50,859 nt of DNA from Actinomycetota bacterium (GTDB lineage: Bacteria; Actinomycetota; Acidimicrobiia; Acidimicrobiales; Ilumatobacteraceae), in assembly GCA_005787035.1 (NCBI GenBank), contig SYCI01000074.1, positions 1-50,859 of the forward strand, in the 5' to 3' direction. Below the pieces are notes generated by a model. It saw only the letters and a list, made by a program, of their open reading frames with translations, did no database searches and was not told the origin of the DNA. Below are positions 25,075-33,090 of the stretch, one piece after another; position 1 is the first letter of the stretch, and each line of letters starts with the position of its first letter. Position numbers and translations under genes: made by a program.

Positions 25075-25908
25075 TCACTTCTTCAGAATTTCTCGCATGC
25101 CGTTCCTACACGATGCGACGTGCTCGGCGGCGTTGTCCCAGCCCGTCGCCGAGGGGACCTCGACCGACCACGGCACTCGCGTACCGGTCGACCTCAGGGC
25201 GGCCACGAATTCGGCCAACTCGAATTCACCCGCACCCGGGGCGACTCGGTTGGCCAGGCAATCGCGGTAGTAATCGGACTCGAGCGGCGTGCGGGTGCCG
25301 TCGTTGAACTGCACCCCGGTGATCAATTCACCCGGCAAGGCCGCGATCGCTGCGAGGTCGCGTGCACCTCGTTCGTGATGCCACACGTCCACACAAATCC
25401 CGCCGTTGGGTCGATCGGCTTCTTCGACGATGCGCCGCGCATCGTGCACCGAGATCACGTCGGTGAAGGGCAGGAACTCGAGCCCCACCACGAGACCGTG
25501 GTCGGCTGCCCGATCGCACAGTGACCCGAAGGCCCGTGCCCCGCTACGAACGTCGCCGGCCGGTCCGATCACTTGGAGGTACCGGCATTCGAATGCATCG
25601 GCCATGCGCCAGGCGACTTCCTCGAGGCGCGCCGCCCGCTCTCCCCCGGGTCCATCGGCGCCCAGACCCGACACGACTTCGATCTCGGCCAGACACACAC
25701 CGTGCTCGGCGAGGAGGTCACCCAACCGACTCGGTGCCCACCCTTGCTTTTCGAGTTCGGCGTACTGCCCGACGAAGAGGCCGATACCGGGGAATCCGTT
25801 GCGGGCGGCCAACTCGATGCGATCCGCGATCGGATGCATCGGGGCGAGGGTGAAGTGGCTGAGGATCAACTCCTCGGGGCCGAGTCGACGCGGATTAGGT
25901 TGATCCAC
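25075..25908 (-). CDS. sugar phosphate isomerase/epimerase-like TIM-barrel protein
   Basis: The 277-residue protein has an AP-endonuclease-2/xylose-isomerase-like TIM barrel: LSHFTLAPMHP, IELAARNGFPGIGLFVGQY, LQVIGPAGD, VVGLEFLPFTDV, GICVDVWHHERG and a late WSVEVPS. The Glu, Asp, His and Glu residues in those strands match a divalent-metal site. Family members isomerise or epimerise sugars, inositols or hydroxy-acids, and some cleave glycosides. I take GTG 25908 as start (VDQPNP) since further upstream codons run into the divergent SDR promoter. It leads an operon with the MDMPI-fold gene. Confidence 0.82.
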   Translation of the reverse strand: MDQPNPRRLGPEELILSHFTLAPMHPIADRIELAARNGFPGIGLFVGQYAELEKQGWAPSRLGDLLAEHGVCLAEIEVVSGLGADGPGGERAARLEEVAWRMADAFECRYLQVIGPAGDVRSGARAFGSLCDRAADHGLVVGLEFLPFTDVISVHDARRIVEEADRPNGGICVDVWHHERGARDLAAIAALPGELITGVQFNDGTRTPLESDYYRDCLANRVAPGAGEFELAEFVAALRSTGTRVPWSVEVPSATGWDNAAEHVASCRNGMREILKK

Positions 25909-25951
25909 GACCCCAGTGTCGCACAGGGCGGAAGCGGGTCGAGGGGGCGTC

Positions 25952-26797
25952 ATGTCGGGGAACGGTTCCGGTCGACTGAAGGACAAAGTCGCGGTCATCA
26001 CGGGTGGGGCCAGTGGCATCGGTGAAGGAACCGTGCTCCGTTTCGTCGAGGAAGGCGCTCGGGTCGTGATCGCCGACGTTCAGGACGAGCCGGGTCGCGC
26101 GCTCGCCGCCCGCCTCGGCGACGCAGTTCGATACGTGCACACCGACGTGACGGTCGAGTCCGATGTGGCCAGTGCGGTCGATGCCGCCGTCGCCGCGTTC
26201 GGTCGGCTCGACGTGATGTTCAACAACGCCGGCATCGTCGGTGCGGTCGGGCGGATCGCCGAGACGTCAGCCGATCAGTGGGACCGCACGGTGTCGATTC
26301 TGTTGCGAGGCGTGTTCCTGGGCATGAAGCACGCCGCGCGCGTGATGGTTCCCCAAGGCAGCGGAGCCATCGTCTCCACCTCGAGTACGGCGGGCATCCT
26401 CGGCGGCCTCGGTCCGCACTGTTACACCGCGTGCAAACACGCCGTGATCGGCCTCACCAAGTCGGTGGCTTCGGAGCTCGCCGCCCACGGCATCCGTGTG
26501 AACGCCATCTCGCCCGGCAACACCGTGACGGCCATGACCTCGGCGGTCATGACCGGTGATCCGAACGCGATCGACATGGCGACCAAGCACATCGCCGCTG
26601 GTTCCCTGCTCGGTATCCCCGGTCTTCCGGTCGACATCGCCAACGCCGCGGTGTTCCTCGCATCGGAGGAAGCCCGCTACGTGACCGCGCACACCCTCGT
26701 GGTCGACGCCGGTCAGACTGCGATCGGCGGTAACGGTCGCTTCCATCAACAAGATGCCGTCCTCATGCGCGAGGCCGGCATCCGCGAACGCGCCTAG
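25952..26797 (+). CDS. short-chain dehydrogenase/reductase (SDR) 4
   Basis: The 281-residue SDR shows VITGGASGIGEGTVLRF, FNNAGIVGAVG and the catalytic pair in HCYTACKHAVIG. The ATG at 25952 is preceded by GAGGGGG. It stands alone, divergent from the TIM-barrel gene (43 bp) and convergent with the zinc dehydrogenase gene, with which it shares the four bases CTAG containing both stop codons. Likely a 3-hydroxyacyl or ring-alcohol dehydrogenase; substrate unknown. Confidence 0.92.
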   Translation: MSGNGSGRLKDKVAVITGGASGIGEGTVLRFVEEGARVVIADVQDEPGRALAARLGDAVRYVHTDVTVESDVASAVDAAVAAFGRLDVMFNNAGIVGAVGRIAETSADQWDRTVSILLRGVFLGMKHAARVMVPQGSGAIVSTSSTAGILGGLGPHCYTACKHAVIGLTKSVASELAAHGIRVNAISPGNTVTAMTSAVMTGDPNAIDMATKHIAAGSLLGIPGLPVDIANAAVFLASEEARYVTAHTLVVDAGQTAIGGNGRFHQQDAVLMREAGIRERA

Positions 26798-27828
26798 AGA
26801 CGCGGGTCCACCAGCACCTTGGTCTGCACCGACTGACCACCGGCGAGATCGGCCAGCGCGGCATCGAGTCCGTCGAGTCCGATCGTCGATGAATGAAGTG
26901 GTTCGGTCCGGAACCGACCATCGGCGATCATTCCCATGGCCATGTCGAACTCTTCGTTCGTGTAGGCCAAGGCCGAAGTGACGGCGATTTCCTTGATGAG
27001 CCAGGCACCCGGCGAAATCGGTGCGTTCTCATCGGCCAGACCGATGAGACACATCGAACCGCCCCGCCGGGCGAGGTCGACCGCGGATTGCACGGCGAAC
27101 GGACGACCGACGCACTCGTAGACGATGTCGGCACCGAGGCCATGGGTGAGTTCTTTCACGAGAGCATCAGCCGGCGCGCCCGGCTCGACCGCGTGATGCG
27201 CGCCGAGGCTCACGGCGAGGCTCCGTCGCTGCTCGTTGGGTTCGATCACCACGACCACACCGGCACCGGCCGCTCTCACCCATTGCATGGTTCCCAGACC
27301 AATGGGTCCCGCACCCTGCACGACGGCGACATCGCCGAGTCGAAGTCCACTTCGACGGACGGCATGGAAGGCGACCGTGGTCGGCTCGACCTGGGCCGCC
27401 TGCGCGTCGGACAGCCCCGGATGAGTGCGAACCACCCGCTCGGCGGCCACCGCGATGCGACTCGCGAATCCGCCGTGCGGTGGCGCGAGCGGATCACGAC
27501 CGAGGGCCGACATGAACGACACCATGCAGCGATCGGATTGCCCGGCCCGGCACGGCGCGCAACGTCCGCACGCCGGGGCGACCGCCACGACCACGCGATC
27601 ACCTTCGGAGAAGTCCTTCACCTCACGACCGACCGCCGACACGGTGCCGGCCCACTCGTGGCCGCAGATCGCCGGGTTGTAGGGCTGGCCCGATTGATAC
27701 GCGTGGATGTCGGTTCCGCAGATGCCGCAGAGCGCGATGTCGACCACCACACCGCGATCGGCCGGTGTCGGATCGGGAAATTCGACCAGATCGACCTGGT
27801 GTCGACCAGTGATCAGCGCCGCGAACAT
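26794..27828 (-). CDS. zinc-dependent alcohol dehydrogenase (MDR family)
   Basis: The 344-residue protein has the catalytic-zinc residues in LCGICGTDIH and CGHEWAGTV. The structural-zinc cysteines are in CGRCAPCRAGQSDRC (Cys-x2-Cys-x2-Cys-x7-Cys). The NAD-binding motif is VVQGAGPIGLGTMQW. It resembles sorbitol/threonine/benzyl-alcohol dehydrogenases and would oxidise an alcohol with NAD(P). AAGGGGGC precedes the start. On its strand a TACTGT box at 27872-27877 gives a leader of about 40 bases; it overlaps the divergent ABM promoter region. Confidence 0.92.
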   Translation of the reverse strand: MFAALITGRHQVDLVEFPDPTPADRGVVVDIALCGICGTDIHAYQSGQPYNPAICGHEWAGTVSAVGREVKDFSEGDRVVVAVAPACGRCAPCRAGQSDRCMVSFMSALGRDPLAPPHGGFASRIAVAAERVVRTHPGLSDAQAAQVEPTTVAFHAVRRSGLRLGDVAVVQGAGPIGLGTMQWVRAAGAGVVVVIEPNEQRRSLAVSLGAHHAVEPGAPADALVKELTHGLGADIVYECVGRPFAVQSAVDLARRGGSMCLIGLADENAPISPGAWLIKEIAVTSALAYTNEEFDMAMGMIADGRFRTEPLHSSTIGLDGLDAALADLAGGQSVQTKVLVDPRL

Positions 27829-27903
27829 GGTGCCCCCTTCCGGGACCCGTCGCCCCGTCACTTCGACCGCAACAGTAGGTGACGTATCGCCTATCGTTCG
27901 CCC

Positions 27904-27921
27904 CGTCGGGTCGGCCCGACG
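27904..27921. promoter_or_regulatory. 18-bp inverted repeat (7-4-7) in the leader of ABM-like 2
   Basis: CGTCGGG (27904-27910) and CCCGACG (27915-27921) are perfect inverted repeats with a TCGG spacer. A TATCGT box (27892-27897) lies six bases upstream and a GGGGGAA ribosome site follows. The spacing relative to the -10 box copies that at 21606-21636, though the arm sequences differ. Confidence 0.4.
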
Positions 27922-27938
27922 CAACTCTTGGGGGAAAC

Positions 27939-28286
27939 ATGGCACTGATCGCCATCGAGGCAGCCATCCGCATCAACGATCCCGCGCAACGCGATGCCGC
28001 CGTTGCCGCGTCGATTCCCTTCCAGAAGGCGACGCGCGACGAAGAACCGGGTTGCATCGTTTACTGCTTCGCCGCCGATCCGGTCGAGCCCGACCTCATC
28101 CAGGTGTACGAACTCTGGGAGGACGCCGAAACCCTCGCCGCGCATTTCGACCACCCGAACTACCACAACATGCGCGACATGCTCGGCAAGTTCGGCTTGA
28201 AGTCGGCCGTGAGTCGCAAGCACCGCATCGACGCCTCGGCTCCGGTGTACGGGCCCGACTTCAAAGCCACGTCGTCGTTCGACTGA
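27939..28286 (+). CDS. antibiotic-biosynthesis-monooxygenase (ABM) domain protein 2
   Basis: The 115-residue protein is a single ABM/YgiN-like dimeric alpha-beta barrel: IAIEAAIRINDPAQRDAAV, TRDEEPGCIVYCFAADPVEP, the signature VYELWEDAETLAAHFDHPNY and a late strand. Such proteins act as quinol or polyphenol monooxygenases or as small heme-free oxygenases. GGGGGAAAC precedes the ATG. It converges on the next CoA ligase gene with a five-base gap. Confidence 0.88.
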   Translation: MALIAIEAAIRINDPAQRDAAVAASIPFQKATRDEEPGCIVYCFAADPVEPDLIQVYELWEDAETLAAHFDHPNYHNMRDMLGKFGLKSAVSRKHRIDASAPVYGPDFKATSSFD

Positions 28287-28291
28287 CGCGA

Positions 28292-29923
28292 TCAGCCCGC
28301 TTGGGCCACTTCGCGGGCCCAGCGATAGTCGGCTTTACCCGACGGGCTCCGGTACACCTGATCGACGAAGACCACGATGCGCGGCGCCTTGTAGTCGGCG
28401 ATCGACTTCTTGACGTGAGCGATGACATCGTCGGCGGACAGCACGGTGCCTTCGACGCGTGACGCCACGAGCGCGACCTTCTGCCCGAACCGCTCGTCGG
28501 GCAAACCGACGGCCACGCAGTCGACGATCGACTCGTGCGACCGCGCGGCCACCTCCACTTCCTCGGGATAGACCTTCTCACCGCCGGTGTTGATGCACAC
28601 CGAACCGCGCCCGAGGAGACGGACCGAACCGTCGGCATCGATCTCGGCGTAGTCACCCGGAATCGTGTAGCGAACACCGTCGATGGTCCGAAAGGTGCGC
28701 TCGGTCTTCTGTGGATCACCGAAATAACCCTCGGGCATCGAGCCCGATGCGGCGAGCACACCCGGTCGACCCGAGCCGAACGGAATGCGCTCCCATGTCG
28801 TCTCGTCGAAGAGAACCGTGTTGGGCGTGGCCATGAAACGGGCCGTCTCGGTCGGACTCTGTCCCGGCATCGTCATGGCCACTGCGAAAGGGCCGCCCTC
28901 GGAAGCTCCGATCATGTCGAGAACGAGCGCCGCCGGGGCGCGTGACATGAGCGCGCTCTTCATCTCACTCGAGAGCGTGGCGCCCGTGGACACGATGCGG
29001 GTGAGTGACGAGAGGTCGTAGCCCGAACCCGCGGCTTCGGCCCGTTCGAGTTCGGCCACGATCGGCCGGGCGAAGGCGTCACCGACGATCGAGACCTGAC
29101 TCACCCTTTCGCGTTCGACCAGACGCAAGAGCTCCGAGGCATCGAACTTCCGGTTGCCGAGCAACACGACCGTACCGCCGAGCACGAAGGTGGAGAACGC
29201 GAGGAACATCGCAGTGCCGTGCATGAGTGGTGGCGCGGTCATGTTGACCGGACCTCGTCCGGCCGCTTTGAGTTCGACCGCGACCCGCGCGACTTCGGCC
29301 GGGGTCTCGGGAACCGCGAGTCCGATCGACGCATACCCGGTGAAGGCCAGAGCTCCGAACAGGCCCCGATGACTCCAGACGACTCCCTTGGGTAGTCCGG
29401 TGGTGCCACCGGTGTAGAGAAGGAGTGAGTCGCCGCCCGATCGGGCGATGGGTGCCGCGGGAGCCGCCTCCACGAGAGCGTTCTCGTAGGACACCGCACC
29501 ATCGAGCAAAGGCCGTCCGTCTCCTGCATCCACCTGCAACAGGAGACGAAGACCGGGCAGACTGCGCCGCGCCTCGTCGACCACATCAGCGAATGACGAG
29601 TGGAACACCAGCGCCGTCGCTCCCGAATCCGACAGCACGTGCACGATCTCGGGCGCCTTGTAGCGATAGTTGACGTTGACCGTGCTGGCCCGCACCTTGA
29701 ACGACGCGTAGGCCGACTCGAGATACTCCGGACAGTTGTAGAGCAATTGTCCGACCTTGGCGTCGTGTCCGACGCCGTGCGCGTCGAGCACCGTGGCGAG
29801 TCGGGCGGCCCGACCGTCGAGTTCGGCCCACGTGATCCGCGCGTCACCGATCACCACCGCGACGTGGTCGGGTTGGGCGGCGGCCAGCGCTTCCCAAAGA
29901 GTCGCCCAACTCTCGTCGAGCAC
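28292..29923 (-). CDS. AMP-dependent acyl-CoA synthetase 3 (twin of synthetase 4)
   Basis: The 543-residue ligase has LLYTGGTTGLPKGVVWSH, IGASEGG, the hinge GDYAEIDADGSVRLLGRGS, CINTGGEKVYPEEVE and a C-terminal GKADYRWAR. The GTG start is two bases after the stop of the Rieske gene (TGATCGTG). It is the same length as the ligase at 31368-32999 and shares its less common GG-T-P-loop and INTxGEKV motif, so the two are paralogues. Acyl-CoA synthetases of this sub-type act on bulky cyclic acids in actinobacterial steroid and terpene pathways, but the substrate here is unknown. Confidence 0.92.
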   Translation of the reverse strand: MLDESWATLWEALAAAQPDHVAVVIGDARITWAELDGRAARLATVLDAHGVGHDAKVGQLLYNCPEYLESAYASFKVRASTVNVNYRYKAPEIVHVLSDSGATALVFHSSFADVVDEARRSLPGLRLLLQVDAGDGRPLLDGAVSYENALVEAAPAAPIARSGGDSLLLYTGGTTGLPKGVVWSHRGLFGALAFTGYASIGLAVPETPAEVARVAVELKAAGRGPVNMTAPPLMHGTAMFLAFSTFVLGGTVVLLGNRKFDASELLRLVERERVSQVSIVGDAFARPIVAELERAEAAGSGYDLSSLTRIVSTGATLSSEMKSALMSRAPAALVLDMIGASEGGPFAVAMTMPGQSPTETARFMATPNTVLFDETTWERIPFGSGRPGVLAASGSMPEGYFGDPQKTERTFRTIDGVRYTIPGDYAEIDADGSVRLLGRGSVCINTGGEKVYPEEVEVAARSHESIVDCVAVGLPDERFGQKVALVASRVEGTVLSADDVIAHVKKSIADYKAPRIVVFVDQVYRSPSGKADYRWAREVAQAG

Positions 29924-29925
29924 GA

Positions 29926-31371
29926 TCAGCCTTCGGGGACGAGGTACGGCTCGACGGCGTCGAGCGAACGACCGTCGGCGGTGAGGCCTTCGATGATCGT
30001 GTCGTCGATGTGTCGATGAATGAGCCGCATCCGCGCCTCTTGATAGAGCCCGAATTTGAGCCCCTTGGCCGCCCGCTTGGCGGTCATCTTCAGACCGAGC
30101 TGCACCTTGGGCAGGTTCTCCATGTCCTGTTCGAACACGGATGCCAAACCACCCATGCCCTCGGCCTCGTGCCACGACTGCTCCAGCCGGAGACGTTGGA
30201 TCGGCGCCGGTTGTGGTCGTTGCTGTCCGTCGGGCACCGGCATCATGCGGATGACATCCATGAAGCAGGTGTCGGGCGTCGGGCCCGGTCGCCAGCGATA
30301 CACGAGCGATTGTCCGATACCGGCCCACGGCGCGAAGGCGGGGAACAAGTGGTACAGGTGCGCGTCGAGCATCTCGGAGTCCGATGCGGTCGAAAGATCG
30401 ACGCCGAACATCGGTCCCATGAACGAACGGAACACCTCGGCCACGACTTCGCGCGCGCTCTTGCCGTCGGGGACCGCCACCGAACCGCGGGTCGATCGGG
30501 CCGAGAACTCGAGGTACGCATCGGCCACCTGTTGTTCGGTGAGATTGCCGAGATGCGGGCTCTGGATCCCGAAGCCGTTCACGAAACGGGTCACGAAAGG
30601 TGACTCGGGCCAGATCGAGTACTCGCTGTTGGCGTCGCCGGCGAACTCGAGGATCTGCGGATGGGTCGCGATGACGTGATACCCCTCGGCGAAGGCCTCC
30701 ATGCAGACCTTCCAGTTGGCCGGAACCTCCTTGACCGCGTGGAAGGCCTTGTAACGATTCTCCATCCGGAAATCGCGGTCGAAGTGTTCGACGAGTTTGC
30801 TGGCCACTTCGTTGAAAGGCGTGGCTTCAGGATCGAGATTCACGAAGACGAAACCGCACCACTCGGCCACCTGGGCCTGAGGCAGGCACGAGTCGGGCTG
30901 CTGCCACACCTGCGGGAAGTCCCATTCGGCCGGCAGTTCGGTGAGATTGCCGTCGAGGTCCCAGCGCCAACCGTGAAACGGGCAGCGGAACGAAGCGACG
31001 CGTCCGTCCTCGGTGCGCAACTTCGTACCGCGGTGCAGACACGAGTTGTGGTACGCCTTGATCGAGCCGTCACGCGTGCGAACCACGATCACCGATTGAT
31101 CGGCCACGTCGTACACGACGTGGTCGCCCACCTGCGCGAGTTCGTCGACCGTGCACGCCATCTGCCAGGTCTTGGTCCACATGTACTCGTTCTCGAGCGC
31201 CGCGAATTCGGCCGACGTGTAACGGATCTTCGGGACATCGACCTTGCCCTGCGGTACGTACGAGCTGTCGCGGAGCGACAACGGCACTTCGCGCGAGTCG
31301 GCGGCCAGGAGATCCTGGACGCTCGGTCCGTGGCTGCGTGCGGATCCGATCGAGTCGTCGATCGCAGTCAT
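29926..31371 (-). CDS. Rieske non-haem iron oxygenase alpha subunit 2
   Basis: The 481-residue protein carries the Rieske ligands Cys111-x-His113 and Cys130-x2-His133 (NSCLHRG and CPFHGW). The iron-site motif NWKVCMEAFAEGYHVIATH has His232 and His237. It is longer than the usual 430-460 residues and closely resembles the Rieske protein at 33091 in both domains. It lies between the twin CoA ligases, overlapping the upstream one by four bases (ATGA). The substrate is therefore probably an acid or acyl-CoA handled by those ligases. No dedicated reductase is encoded nearby. Confidence 0.93.
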   Translation of the reverse strand: MTAIDDSIGSARSHGPSVQDLLAADSREVPLSLRDSSYVPQGKVDVPKIRYTSAEFAALENEYMWTKTWQMACTVDELAQVGDHVVYDVADQSVIVVRTRDGSIKAYHNSCLHRGTKLRTEDGRVASFRCPFHGWRWDLDGNLTELPAEWDFPQVWQQPDSCLPQAQVAEWCGFVFVNLDPEATPFNEVASKLVEHFDRDFRMENRYKAFHAVKEVPANWKVCMEAFAEGYHVIATHPQILEFAGDANSEYSIWPESPFVTRFVNGFGIQSPHLGNLTEQQVADAYLEFSARSTRGSVAVPDGKSAREVVAEVFRSFMGPMFGVDLSTASDSEMLDAHLYHLFPAFAPWAGIGQSLVYRWRPGPTPDTCFMDVIRMMPVPDGQQRPQPAPIQRLRLEQSWHEAEGMGGLASVFEQDMENLPKVQLGLKMTAKRAAKGLKFGLYQEARMRLIHRHIDDTIIEGLTADGRSLDAVEPYLVPEG

Positions 31372-32999
31372 GACTTGCCTCCAGCGGATTCGAAGAGTTT
31401 GCGGGCGGTGACGTAGTCGGCCTTGCCGTTGGGTGCCCGCGGCACCGTGGCCACGAACACGAGTTCCTTGGGGACCTTGTAACTCGAGAGTTTGGTCTTC
31501 GTGTAGGCGATGACCTCGTCACTCGTCGGACTCTCGGATCCCGCGGCCACCGACGCCACGCCTACCACACGATTGCCGTACTTCTCGTCGGGCACTCCGA
31601 ACACGAGACAGTCGGCCACCGACTGGTGTGTCTTCACGGCTTCCTCGACTTCTTCGGGGAAGACCTTCTCCCCCGCGGTGTTGATGCAGTTCGATCCGCG
31701 TCCGAGAAGGTTGATGGTTCCGTCGGCCTCGACGGTCGCCATGTCGCCGGGGAACGAGTAGCGCACGCCGGCGATCTCCCGGAACGTACGCGCCGACTTC
31801 TCGGGATCCTTGTAGTAGCCGAGCGGAACGTTGGCTCCGCTCACCCCGACCATGCCCACCACACCCGATCCGGGCACGACTTCGGTGTCATCGGGTGCGA
31901 ACACCTTCGTGTTGGGCATGGCCCCGAACTTGGCGGTGGTGTTGACGTTGTCCTTGGTGGCCATCGTCTGGGCCATACCACCCTCGCTCGAGCCGAGGAT
32001 GTCCATCACGATCGCGCCGGGCATGTGTTCGAAGATGCCGGCCTTGATCTCGGCCGAGAACATGGCACCCGTCGAGACGATCGTCGTGACCGACGAGGCG
32101 TCGTAGGGGACGGTCGCGGCCTTCTCGCGCAGCGCGTTCATCATCGGACGGGCGAAGGCATCACCCACGATGACGAGTGAGCTCACGCGGTGCTTCTCGA
32201 TGGCGCGGAACATCTCGTGCGCATCGAACGAACGACCTTCCAGCAACACGACCTTGCCGGCCATCAGATGCGGCAGGAGTGCACCGAGCCAGACGCCGGT
32301 GCCGTGCATGAGTGGGCAGGCCGGAATCGCCACGGGTTGGCCGACCGCGGCGTGCATTCCTTTGGCGGTCGCCGCGATCTCGGCGACCGACGTGAAGGGC
32401 CCGCGACCCATGGGGCCGGTGTAGAACGCGAGGAAGCCCTCGGTGAACGTGCCCGTTGCGTACATGACTCCCTTGGGCATGCCGGTGGTGCCACCGGTGT
32501 AGAGCATGTAGAGATCGTCGACGGCTCGCTCCTGCCGAGGTGCCGGATCGTGGCTCGCGATCACGTCGTCCCACGCGCGCGCTCCGGGTACCGCTGCCGA
32601 AGGCCCGTCGGGGACCTCGATCAACAGACGCAACTTGGGCAACCGGTCCTTGATGCGACCGATACGGTCGCCGAGGCTCGCATGGAACACGACCGCTTCG
32701 CAGTCGGCGTTGTCGAGCAGGTACCAGAGTTCGTCGTCGAGGTACCGGTAGTTGACGTTGACCGGGGTGACCCGCGACTTGAACGCCGCGTACTGAGTGA
32801 TCAGGTACTCCGGGCTGTTGTACATGAACATGCCGACCTTGGAACCGACACCCATTCCGTGGGCCGCGTAGGCCCCGGCGAGACGGGCGGCCGTCTGGTC
32901 GTAGTCGGCCCAGGTCACGTCGCGGTCGCCGCACGAAACGGCCACCGCCTGCGGCATCGAGTCGGCATGAGCCTCGAAGATGTCAGCGAACGTCAACAC
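31368..32999 (-). CDS. AMP-dependent acyl-CoA synthetase 4 (twin of synthetase 3)
   Basis: This ligase is 543 residues from GTG 32999, chosen because AAGGGGGAG lies six bases before it; a further GTG at 33020 would overlap that ribosome site. Motifs are MLYTGGTTGMPKGVMYA, LGSSEGG, the hinge GDMATVEADGTINLLGRGS, CINTAGEKVFPEEVEE and GKADYVTARKLF. It heads the minus-strand operon ligase-Rieske-ligase and faces the Rieske gene at 33091 across a 91-bp divergent promoter region with a candidate operator. Confidence 0.92.
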   Translation of the reverse strand: MLTFADIFEAHADSMPQAVAVSCGDRDVTWADYDQTAARLAGAYAAHGMGVGSKVGMFMYNSPEYLITQYAAFKSRVTPVNVNYRYLDDELWYLLDNADCEAVVFHASLGDRIGRIKDRLPKLRLLIEVPDGPSAAVPGARAWDDVIASHDPAPRQERAVDDLYMLYTGGTTGMPKGVMYATGTFTEGFLAFYTGPMGRGPFTSVAEIAATAKGMHAAVGQPVAIPACPLMHGTGVWLGALLPHLMAGKVVLLEGRSFDAHEMFRAIEKHRVSSLVIVGDAFARPMMNALREKAATVPYDASSVTTIVSTGAMFSAEIKAGIFEHMPGAIVMDILGSSEGGMAQTMATKDNVNTTAKFGAMPNTKVFAPDDTEVVPGSGVVGMVGVSGANVPLGYYKDPEKSARTFREIAGVRYSFPGDMATVEADGTINLLGRGSNCINTAGEKVFPEEVEEAVKTHQSVADCLVFGVPDEKYGNRVVGVASVAAGSESPTSDEVIAYTKTKLSSYKVPKELVFVATVPRAPNGKADYVTARKLFESAGGKS

Positions 33000-33065
33000 G
33001 GTCGTCTCCCCCTTTTTCACTGGCGTGTGTCCCCGAGCCGAGCGTAGTTCGGTGCTGGACGAAAG

Positions 33066-33079
33066 TGATCACCGAGTCA
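33066..33079 (+). promoter_or_regulatory. candidate TetR-type operator, site 2 (Rieske 3 / CoA ligase 4 divergent promoter)
   Basis: TGATCACCGAGTCA matches the outer bases of sites at 3948 and 40999 (TGATC-N5-GTCA, preceded by AAG as at site 1). The match is 9 of 14 to either site, weaker than those two to each other. It ends at the -10 box AATAAT, as the site at 40999 sits just upstream of its own -10 box. Confidence 0.35.
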
Positions 33080-33084
33080 ATAAT
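33079..33084 (+). promoter_or_regulatory. -10 box of probable leaderless promoter (Rieske 3)
   Basis: AATAAT, then GAAGCC, then the ATG at 33091. No ribosome site is visible before this start. Confidence 0.4.
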
Positions 33085-33090
33085 GAAGCC

